Source: Metellina segmentata
Lineage: Eukaryota > Arthropoda > Arachnida > Araneae > Tetragnathidae
Length of the DNA: 64,000 nt
Assembly (NCBI GenBank): GCA_947359465.1
Contig: OX375872.1
Location: 126,616,337-126,680,336, forward strand
Direction: 5' to 3'
Shown: positions 50,244 to 61,991 of the stretch, in pieces
How the letters are laid out: each line of letters starts with the position of its first letter
Numbering within the stretch: the first letter of the stretch is position 1
Notes under the pieces: generated by a model
What the model saw: only the letters and a program-made list of their open reading frames with translations
Told to the model about the DNA's origin: nothing
Database searches by the model: none
Made by a program: the position numbers and the translations under genes

Positions 50244-53200
50244 ACATTGCCAAGTTCATTTCTCATTACAAGTCACCATAATATTTATAGGTTTCAAGTT
50301 GTATTTCAAAAACATATCAGCATGCAGAAACGAAGGTTTTCCTGGATTTTAAAATCATCCATGTGTTCCCCAGGTCTTTAATAATAATGTCTAAATTACC
50401 ATAGTGAAATTTAATCTGAATCTAATGGCATTTCATATTTAAAGAAATCTAAAAAAAAACCAGATTGCAGGTATATGAGCTTCTTTCTTCCACGCTATGC
50501 TTTCGCTATAAAACGGCCTGATCCATTGCAGTTGTAATTTAAATGACATGTTTTTTTTTCCTTGATCAGTTTTTATTGTGTTTTCATTGCCTCTTGCCTA
50601 AATATTTATCAGGATGGAAATGTTTTGCTTTTTTCTCATGTTGCATTGCATTTCTGTGTCTATTTCTTCAATTTGTTGAGATGTATTTGGTATTCACTGA
50701 TTTATATGAAGCACTGGATTCAATGTTGACTATTTTAGAAGCAAGCATTTATAAAGGATGGCTTAGATTCAAATTAGTTTTGTTGCAGTGTTTGCATCCA
50801 CTTTTAACATATATATGTCTGGAATTTTGTTGCTTTATTTCTCCTATACATTGAGCAAATATATTGTTCATTTGTGCCAGTATGATGCTTTTGAAAACAA
50901 CTTTAATATAACCTTTCAGATATCCATCTGAGAACGAAAATTAATGCTGAGTTGCGTGCTATGATTACACAAAGTCTTCTATCTAATAAAGAAAATATTG
51001 ACTTGTGTGTAATAAAAACTGGTTTAATAAAACTTATAAAATCTTCATTGTTGCAATTTTTAACTTGCATTTTTGAATTAATGTTGAAGTTTCTTTCCTA
51101 GTTTCTAAAAATATAAACATGGATGACCCTAAATATTTCTCTAGGAACAGTTCTGTTATCGGTTTTTATGGTCAATTGGTGTCATTCTGTAAGACAATCT
51201 AATGAGGTTTTATACATGCCATGGAAAAGAATTTTAGCATAATATTCTATACCAACAACAACTCATTTAAAAATACATACCAACATATGTGCAATGAATC
51301 ACAAAGCATGCTGAAAGAACTGGTGCACATTAAGTTTATTGTCATGGGATATGAATTCCATCCAAGGATCCTAGCTTAGGTGTTGCCTGGTTCAATAGAA
51401 TGTGGATCTTTCACATGGGAACTGAAACATGGATTGGGTGTGAGAGAATGGCATGGGAAAATAACTATATATTGAAAAAGCAACAACTGATTGAGTTTTA
51501 TGAACAGGTAAATTTAAATCTTGAGACAAATTCATCCTCATTAAAGAAGGGTCAAACAGGTCAGTCGATCAAAGTGACCATCAGAATTTGAGCATTTCTA
51601 ATGTGAACACAGGAATTCACCTATACAAATCTTGCCGCAAGCCACTTCTGGGTTCGTCAACAAAAACCATATAAATCAGTCCAATAACATATCATCACGA
51701 ATGAATACTAAATTGAGTTCAAATAGCATAGTCTAATCTCACATGTCATATAAACATTTAATAGGATCTTGTAACTAGAGAGAAATGAATGAATATCTCA
51801 CCACAGCACACCAAAAAGTATATTCTAGCATTTCATAAAGATCTGAGCATCACAAAACATATTCAATACATACTTTCAGTGCCATCATATCTTATAAAAA
51901 GGTAGAAATTAGAAGCATTAGTGAATAATCAATGCAAAATCCAAACCTTTATATCTTCCAGGAGTACGGGGATATGAATCAGGACGCTTGCTGCTGTGCA
52001 TGAAAACATTACAGAAATGAATCCTCAAACACAGTTGACAGAAAGCCCCAACAGGTCAATTTATCAAAGGGACCATTGGGATTTGAGGATTACATCCAAT
52101 CACTCACAGCAGATATGAATTCAACCAAACTGCAAGAAATTATTGTTTACTTTCCCCATGGAGATACAAATCCACCCCAAAAGGTTTATAAATGCATTGC
52201 TAATTATTGTTTACAGTCCCAAATGGTAGGTAACGACACACAGTCCCCCATTCTGTCGGTGTAAAAAAAAAAAGTAAAAAACTTGATGATTGGATCCTTG
52301 TCTATTAGATTCATGTCAAGCGATGGCATCCCTCTTCATTAGAATCATGTTTCCGCGATGCACGTTAAATTTGTTATGGATTTCATATTTCTGGTGCACA
52401 TTAAATCTGTTGTGGATTCATGCTTCCCAAATCTGGTATAACATAGAGGTATAATCATTTCCTGAAAGCCACTCTGGTGCCATCTATAAAAGAAGCAACT
52501 GGGATTAGAAATCCCTGTTTTATTTATCCTGTCAGGATTTCTCCCAAACAATGAAAAGGTGTCATTTAAAAGCTTGAAAACACAATCCAAATAGGGGTTG
52601 ATGCTCACTTTGTAGAAATCTTGTAACTTGCTGTAAGCTGTATGGGGATTTTAAACCTAATTGGCATATTTTTGCCTTCAGAAGAGAATACATGTTAAAA
52701 TTTGTAGGATTTCATTTTCCGGTGCAGGATACAATTCCCTGGATATGGATAGCCCCATGAACATGTATTGTATAAGATGTAGATATTATGTGTGGCAAGA
52801 AAATGATTGTTTCCCAAACCTATTCTCATGTGGTTTTCAATTTGGGATACAATTCACTGGATAAAATCCCCATGACGTGTGGCATAAAAATGATTTCAGT
52901 ATATATACTTACAATGCCTTGGCAGAATTCACTGAAACAAGGAATTGAACAATTAAAAATATATATATATAAATATATGAATATTTCCCATGGTATGAAT
53001 AATTCAATAGCAGCTTGCAAAAAATTCGGACTACTCGTGTCTAAATACCATTACTTCAAGTGTGACCAAGAAACAAACACTTTCTAATCTTATAGCAGAA
53101 TTCTCGCTGATATGGGAACTGAAACACAATGGATGATGTCAGGTCATCCTGAAAGCACACTCGTACAGAGGGGCCTCAAACAGGTCGCAGTCTATCCAAG

Positions 53201-53784
53201 TGACCATCAGGATTTGAGAAGATTAAAAAATATCAGAGTATATGCTGAAAGACGTTCAATCTCCATCCAGTTTCCAAAGGACGATAGCATACATTAAAAT
53301 GTTTTTGGCTTAATATATTTTATGATCTATTCTCACAAACAGCTGTTATGTTTCTCTCCTGCTTGAAAACACAATCTAAATACTTAACTCTACTTAATGA
53401 ATAACCTATTGATTGTGAAAACAAATAATGGAAGAGCCTAGCAAAACATTACACTGAATAATATTAAATACTTGTTGTTACATTTCTAGCATTGAACAAG
53501 TCTCACTCAATAAACATTCCTCGAAATGGGTCAATGTTTTCAAAGGCTCCAGATGAAAGAATCTCACCGTTATATTGTATACTCTAACAGGAGTATGGGG
53601 ATATGAATCCTATGTAAACAACACACCAGTTGTTTAAATGGTGCTAATTACTGTAGTGACATGGCATTTAAAATTACATTTTATAGTTTTGTACTGCAAA
53701 TGTAGCTTTCAATTAACAAGTAATACTTTTCATAAAACTTAATTTAATTAGTTTTAATGTCCTTCAACTATATATAACCAGCAA

Positions 53785-53851
53785 GTATAGGTCATATTAC
53801 TCTACAAAATTCTTGTTACTTAAGAATTTTGTACAGTAGTATGCCCTATAC
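53785..53851 (+). other. Hairpin core, unit 9
   Basis: The arms are unchanged and are followed by (AT)6. Confidence 0.85.
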
Positions 53852-55656
53852 CTGCTGATCATATATATATATTTGATACAGTATTTGTAAATGTGAATGC
53901 AGCACCATCTCATAGCAAGCCCCATGAATGACTTGTATGTGTGTGAACAGTTACAAATACATAATCTTTTGTAGGTGCAGTCTATCCCATCAGGATTTGA
54001 GAAGTTAATCGAAACAGGGTTTGTGCATGGTAGGAATTTACAACACAGACATGCACGTTCAATCTGGGACAGTGTTTGTAAATGTGAATGCAGCTCACTT
54101 GTGAACAGTTACAATCGGTATGTAAATCTGCCATGACATTGAATTTAAAAAAAAGTATTTTCTTCCTATTGCCACATGTGTCGAGATCAATCCACCCAAA
54201 AATAACAACCAGTGTCAAATAAGTTACCAGCAACCTAAAATGTTTTTTTTACTTGAAATGAAATATCAACCAGTTTTAGTTTCCAATCCAAAAAAAGTAA
54301 ATTAGCAAGCCAGAATTCACAACAGTTGCGTTTATCAACAAAAAAGCACCGTTTTGCTTCAAATGTAAACAATACTTGGGAAATTGAAACCCTGATCCAA
54401 TACAGATTTAACATGCACATGAATTTAGAAAAATGAAACAATGACTACAGATTTAACGTGCACCAGATTTAAACAATGAAACCATGACAGTTGTAAAGGC
54501 ACAACCGATTGATTTGTACACTAGATTTGGGAAAATGAAACCCTGATCCTTTTCAAGAATCTAAACACAGTAACACCAAAAATGTTTGTCTGAAACCTTT
54601 TCCTAAAAAAAACTTTTCTGAAACCTTTTACTAAAAATACAGGAGACAGGTGCATGTTAAATCTGTTGTCTTGGATCAGGATTTCATTTTCCTAAAATTA
54701 AGGAGAAAGCTGCATGTTAAATCTGTTGTCTTGAGGTTATTCAATGGGATGTGGATAGTTCTCATGGGAACTGAAACCTGGTTGGGTGTATATTACACGA
54801 GTTTTATACATGGCATGGAAAAGGGTTCTAGCAAGATATTCTATAGCAACCACAACTCATTTAAAAAGGTAACTAAAAATACATACCAACTTAGTGCAAT
54901 GAATCACAAAGCATGCTCAAAGAACAGGTGCACATTCAATTTATTGTCATGGGATATGAATTCCATCCAAGGATCCTAGCTCAGGTGTTGTATGGATCTT
55001 TCATATGAGAACTGAAACATGGATTGGGTTTGAGAGAATAGCATGGGAAAATAAGTTGATACTGAAAAAAACAACCACTGATTGAGAACCAGATAAATCA
55101 GTCCAATAACACATCACAACGAATGAATACTAAATTGAGTTCAATGAGCATAATCAAATCTCACAAGTCAAATAAACATTTAATCGGATCTTGTAACTAG
55201 AGAGAAATGAATGAATATCTCACCACTGCACACCAAAAAGTATATTCTAGCATGTCATAAAGATCGGAGCATCACAAAACAAATTCAATAGATACTTTCA
55301 GGGCCATCAAATCTTATAAATAGGTATAAATGAGAAGCATTAGTGAATAATCAATACCTTTATATCTTCCAGGAGTACGGGGATATGAATCAGGATGCTT
55401 GCTGCTGTGCATGAAAACATTACAAAAATGAATCACTCAAACACAGACTACACACAGTTGACAGAAAGCCCCAACAGGTCAATTTATCAATGGGACCATT
55501 GGGATTTGAGCATTTCATCCAATCACTCACAGCACATATGAATTCAACCAAACTGCAGGAAATTATTGTTTACTTTCCCCATGGAGATACAAATCCATCC
55601 CAAAATTTTATAAATGTGTTGCTAATTATTGTTCACAGTCCAAAATGGTAGGTAAC

Positions 55657-56085
55657 AACCGGACACATACGACTTCCATCAACAATAGATGGGAGATCAT
55701 ATTGTTCCAAATGCATTTCCATTTGCCCCTTCCACTTACTCCAATTTCCAGCTCCTTCCACTTTGTCTATCTGTACCTTTAGATCAGCTATACTAGCGAC
55801 TCGCTCTGCTAGGCCTAACTTAATAAAGTTCGTTTTCCTTTTCAAAAACTGCAGATTTACTTCACTTAGTTTTAAAACGTGATAAGCCCATAACCTGATA
55901 CGATTATCAACAAATCAGGGTCATCAAACAAAACAGGAAAACTCAAGGGCTAAGAGAATAAGAATTTAATATGTAAACAAAATACATATTACACAAAAGA
56001 GAATAGAATGCATTAGTGAGAAGTTGTAGTTGTAGTTAATACAACAGGTATATAAGTTGAGTTGTAGCTCGTCTCTTTTCCAACA
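55657..56085 (-). mobile_element. Copia remnant, unit 10
   Basis: NFIKL type; the LTR is 55896-56085. Confidence 0.75.
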
Positions 56086-59000
56086 ACATTGCCAAGTTCA
56101 TTTCTCATTACAAGTCACCATAATATTTATAGGTTTCAAGTTGTATTTCAAAAACATATCAGCATGCAGAAACGAAGGTTTTCCTGGATTTTAAAATCAT
56201 CCATGTGTTCCCCAGGTCTTTAATAATAATGTCTAAATTACCATAGTGAAATTTAATCTGAATCTAATGGCATTTCATATTTAAAGAAATCTAAAAAAAA
56301 CCCAGATTGCAGGTATATGAGCTTCTTTCTTCCACGCTATGCTTTCGCTATAAAACGGCCTGATCCATTGCAGTTGTAATTTAAATGACATGTTTTTTTT
56401 TCCTTGATCAGTTTTTATTGTGTTTTCATTGCCTCTTGCCTAAATATTTATCAGGATGGAAATGTTTTGCTTTTTTCTCATGTTGCATTGCATTTCTGTG
56501 TCTATTTCTTCAATTTGTTGAGATGTATTTGGTATTCACTGATTTATATGAAGCACTGGATTCAATGTTGACTATTTTAGAAGCAAGCATTTATAAAGGA
56601 TGGCTTAGATTCAAATTAGTTTTGTTGCAGTGTTTGCATCCACTTTTAACATATATATGTCTGGAATTTTGTTGCTTTATTTCTCCTATACATTGAGCAA
56701 ATATATTGTTCATTTGTGCCAGTATGATGCTTTTGAAAACAACTTTAATATAACCTTTCAGATATCCATCTGAGAACGAAAATTAATGCTGAGTTGCGTG
56801 CTATGATTACACAAAGTCTTCTATCTAATAAAGAAAATATTGACTTGTGTGTAATAAAAACTGGTTTAATAAAACTTATAAAATCTTCATTGTTGCAATT
56901 TTTAACTTGCATTTTTGAATTAATGTTGAAGTTTCTTTCCTAGTTTCTAAAAATATAAACATGGATGACCCTAAATATTTCTCTAGGAACAGTTCTGTTA
57001 TCGGTTTTTATGGTCAATTGGTGTCATTCTGTAAGACAATCTAATGAGGTTTTATACATGCCATGGAAAAGAATTTTAGCATAATATTCTATACCAACAA
57101 CAACTCATTTAAAAATACATACCAACATATGTGCAATGAATCACAAAGCATGCTGAAAGAACTGGTGCACATTAAGTTTATTGTCATGGGATATGAATTC
57201 CATCCAAGGATCCTAGCTTAGGTGTTGCCTGGTTCAATAGAATGTGGATCTTTCACATGGGAACTGAAACATGGATTGGGTGTGAGAGAATGGCATGGGA
57301 AAATAACTATATATTGAAAAAGCAACAACTGATTGAGTTTTATGAACAGGTAAATTTAAATCTTGAGACAAATTCATCCTCATTAAAGAAGGGTCAAACA
57401 GGTCAGTCGATCAAAGTGACCATCAGAATTTGAGCATTTCTAATGTGAACACAGGAATTCACCTATACAAATCTTGCCGCAAGCCACTTCTGGGTTCGTC
57501 AACAAAAACCATATAAATCAGTCCAATAACATATCATCACGAATGAATACTAAATTGAGTTCAAATAGCATAGTCTAATCTCACATGTCATATAAACATT
57601 TAATAGGATCTTGTAACTAGAGAGAAATGAATGAATATCTCACCACAGCACACCAAAAAGTATATTCTAGCATTTCATAAAGATCTGAGCATCACAAAAC
57701 ATATTCAATACATACTTTCAGTGCCATCATATCTTATAAAAAGGTAGAAATTAGAAGCATTAGTGAATAATCAATGCAAAATCCAAACCTTTATATCTTC
57801 CAGGAGTACGGGGATATGAATCAGGACGCTTGCTGCTGTGCATGAAAACATTACAGAAATGAATCCTCAAACACAGTTGACAGAAAGCCCCAACAGGTCA
57901 ATTTATCAAAGGGACCATTGGGATTTGAGGATTACATCCAATCACTCACAGCAGATATGAATTCAACCAAACTGCAAGAAATTATTGTTTACTTTCCCCA
58001 TGGAGATACAAATCCACCCCAAAAGGTTTATAAATGCATTGCTAATTATTGTTTACAGTCCCAAATGGTAGGTAACGACACACAGTCCCCCATTCTGTCG
58101 GTGTAAAAAAAAAAAGTAAAAAACTTGATGATTGGATCCTTGTCTATTAGATTCATGTCAAGCGATGGCATCCCTCTTCATTAGAATCATGTTTCCGCGA
58201 TGCACGTTAAATTTGTTATGGATTTCATATTTCTGGTGCACATTAAATCTGTTGTGGATTCATGCTTCCCAAATCTGGTATAACATAGAGGTATAATCAT
58301 TTCCTGAAAGCCACTCTGGTGCCATCTATAAAAGAAGCAACTGGGATTAGAAATCCCTGTTTTATTTATCCTGTCAGGATTTCTCCCAAACAATGAAAAG
58401 GTGTCATTTAAAAGCTTGAAAACACAATCCAAATAGGGGTTGATGCTCACTTTGTAGAAATCTTGTAACTTGCTGTAAGCTGTATGGGGATTTTAAACCT
58501 AATTGGCATATTTTTGCCTTCAGAAGAGAATACATGTTAAAATTTGTAGGATTTCATTTTCCGGTGCAGGATACAATTCCCTGGATATGGATAGCCCCAT
58601 GAACATGTATTGTATAAGATGTAGATATTATGTGTGGCAAGAAAATGATTGTTTCCCAAACCTATTCTCATGTGGTTTTCAATTTGGGATACAATTCACT
58701 GGATAAAATCCCCATGACGTGTGGCATCAAAATGATTTCAGTATATATACTTACAATGCCTTGGCAGAATTCACTGAAACAAGGAATTGAACAATTAAAA
58801 AAATATATATATAAATATATGAATATTTCCCATGGTATGAATAATTCAATAGCAGCTTGCAAAAAATTCGGACTACTCGTGTCTAAATACCATTACTTCA
58901 AGTGTGACCAAGAAACAAACACTTTCTAATCTTATAGCAGAATTCTCGCTGATATGGGAACTGAAACACAATGGATGATGTCAGGTCATCCTGAAAGCAC

Positions 59001-59626
59001 ACTCGTACAGAGGGGCCTCAAACAGGTCGCAGTCTATCCAAGTGACCATCAGGATTTGAGAAGATTAAAAAATATCAGAGTATATGCTGAAAGACGTTCA
59101 ATCTCCATCCAGTTTCCAAAGGACGATAGCATACATTAAAATGTTTTTGGCTTAATATATTTTATGATCTATTCTCACAAACAGCTGTTATGTTTCTCTC
59201 CTGCTTGAAAACACAATCTAAATACTTAACTCTACTTAATGAATAACCTATTGATTGTGAAAACAAATAATGGAAGAGCCTAGCAAAACATTACACTGAA
59301 TAATATTAAATACTTGTTGTTACATTTCTAGCATTGAACAAGTCTCACTCAATAAACATTCCTCGAAATGGGTCAATGTTTTCAAAGGCTCCAGATGAAA
59401 GAATCTCACCGTTATATTGTATACTCTAACAGGAGTATGGGGATATGAATCCTATGTAAACAACACACCAGTTGTTTAAATGGTGCTAATTACTGTAGTG
59501 ACATGGCATTTAAAATTACATTTTATAGTTTTGTACTGCAAATGTAGCTTTCAATTAACAAGTAATACTTTTCATAAAACTTAATTTAATTAGTTTTAAT
59601 GTCCTTCAACTATATATAACCAGCAA

Positions 59627-59693
59627 GTATAGGTCATATTACTCTACAAAATTCTTGTTACTTAAGAATTTTGTACAGTAGTATGCCCTATAC
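59627..59693 (+). other. Hairpin core, unit 10
   Basis: The arms are unchanged and are followed by (AT)6. Confidence 0.85.
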
Positions 59694-60607
59694 CTGCTGA
59701 TCATATATATATATTTGATACAGTATTTGTAAATGTGAATGCAGCACCATCTCATAGCAAGCCCCATGAATGACTTGTATGTGTGTGAACAGTTACAAAT
59801 ACATAATCTTTTGTAGGTGCAGTCTATCCCATCAGGATTTGAGAAGTTAATCGAAACAGGGTTTGTGCATGGTAGGAATTTACAACACAGACATGCACGT
59901 TCAATCTGGGACAGTGTTTGTAAATGTGAATGCAGCTCACTTGTGAACAGTTACAATCGGTATGTAAATCTGCCATGACATTGAATTTAAAAAAAAGTAT
60001 TTTCTTCCTATTGCCACATGTGTCGAGATCAATCCACCCAAAAATAACAACCAGTGTCAAATAAATTACCAGCAACCTAAAATGTTTTTTTTACTTGAAA
60101 TGAAATATCAACCAGTTTTAGTTTCCAATCCAAAAAAAGTAAATTAGCAAGCCAGAATTCACAACAGTTGCGTTTATCAACAAAAAAGCACCGTTTTGCT
60201 TCAAATGTAAACAATACTTGGGAAATTGAAACCCTGATCCAATACAGATTTAACATGCACATGAATTTAGAAAAATGAAACAATGACTACAGATTTAACG
60301 TGCACCAGATTTAAACAATGAAACCATGACAGTTGTAAAGGCACAACCGATTGATTTGTACACTAGATTTGGGAAAATGAAACCCTGATCCTTTTCAAGA
60401 ATCTAAACACAGTAACACCAAAAATGTTTGTCTGAAACCTTTTCCTAAAAAAAACTTTTCTGAAACCTTTTACTAAAAATACAGGAGACAGGTGCATGTT
60501 AAATCTGTTGTCTTGGATCAGGATTTCATTTTCCTAAAATTAAGGAGAAAGCTGCATGTTAAATCTGTTGTCTTGAGGTTATTCAATGGGATGTGGATAG
60601 TTCTCAT

Positions 60608-60663
60608 AGACTGAACTTGTAGACTGATAGACTATAGTAGATGTAGACTGATAGTACTGATAG
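60608..60663 (+). repeat. TAGACTGA-rich insertion private to unit 11
   Basis: Where other units read CAT-GGGA-ACTGAAACC, unit 11 has 56 bases composed of TAGACTGA/TAGTACTGA variants between CAT and ACTGAAACC, a net gain of 52 bp. The end of the insert merges with the host ACTGAAAC. It could be replication slippage seeded on GAACTGAA, templated repair DNA, or a sequence error. Confidence 0.85.
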
Positions 60664-61562
60664 ACTGAAACCTGGTTGGGTGTATATTACACGAGTTTTA
60701 TACATGGCATGGAAAAGGGTTCTAGCAAGATATTCTATAGCAACCACAACTCATTTAAAAAGGTAACTAAAAATACATACCAACTTAGTGCAATGAATCA
60801 CAAAGCATGCTCAAAGAACAGGTGCACATTCAATTTATTGTCATGGGATATGAATTCCATCCAAGGATCCTAGCTCAGGTGTTGTATGGATCTTTCATAT
60901 GAGAACTGAAACATGGATTGGGTTTGAGAGAATAGCATGGAAAAATAAGTTGATACTGAAAAAAACAACCACTGATTGAGAACCAGATAAATCAGTCCAA
61001 TAACACATCACAACGAATGAATACTAAATTGAGTTCAATGAGCATAATAAAATCTCACATGTCAAATAAACATTTAATCGGATCTTGTAACTAGAGAGAA
61101 ATGAATGAATATCTCACCACTGCACACCAAAAAGTATATTCTAGCATATCATAAAGATCGGAGCATCACAAAACAAATTCAATAGATACTTTCAGGGCCA
61201 TCAAATCTTATAAATAGGTATAAATGAGAAGCATTAGTGAATAATCAATGCAAAATCCATACCTTTATATCTTCCAGGAGTACGGGGATATGAATCAGGA
61301 TGCTTGCTGCTGTGCATGAAAACATTACAAAAATGAATCACTCAAACACAGACTACACACAGTTGACAGAAAGCCCCAACAGGTAAATTTATCAATGGGA
61401 CCATTGGGATTTGAGCATTTCATCCAATCACTCACAGCACATATGAATTCAACCAAACTGCAGGAAATTATTGTTTACTTTCCCCATGGAGATACAAATC
61501 CATCCCAAAAGTTTTATAAATGTGTTGCTAATTATTGTTCACAGTCCAAAATGGTAGGTAAC

Positions 61563-61991
61563 AACCGGACACATACGACTTCCATCAACAATAGATGGGA
61601 GATCATATTGTTCCAAATGCATTTCCATTTGCCCCTTCCACTTACTCCAATTTCCAGCTCCTTCCACTTTGTCTATCTGTACCTTTAGATCAGCTATACT
61701 AGCGACTCGCTCTGCTAGGCCTAACTTAATAAGGTCCGTTTTCCTTTTCAAAAACTGCAGACTAACTTCACTTAGATTTAAAACGTGATAAGCCCATAAC
61801 CTGATACGATTATCAACAAATCAGGGTCATCAAACAAAACAGGAAAACTCAAGGGCTAAGAGAATAAGAATTTAATATGTAAACAAAATACATATTACAC
61901 AAAAGAGAATAGAATGCATTAGTGAGAAGTTGTAGTTGTAGTTAATACAACAGGTATATAAGTTGAGTTGTAGCTCGTCTCTTTTCCAACA
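61563..61991 (-). mobile_element. Copia remnant, unit 11
   Basis: DLIKL type, as in units 1 and 2, which supports a closer tie of this unit to the ancestor of units 1-2. The LTR is 61802-61991. Confidence 0.75.

Larger units (their letters stand above)
48771..54612 (+). repeat. Array unit 9 (5842 bp)
   Basis: It shares with unit 10 a 1-bp deletion near 49763 that shifts the frame of the block A exon-like segment, and the 12-bp loss in A'. A private change near 54222 alters a small minus-strand frame. Confidence 0.95.
54613..60454 (+). repeat. Array unit 10 (5842 bp)
   Basis: It is nearly identical to unit 9 and includes the same 1-bp deletion (near 55606). A private C near 58728 and an A-rich run near 58798 like that of units 1 and 2 distinguish it. 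Confidence 0.95.
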
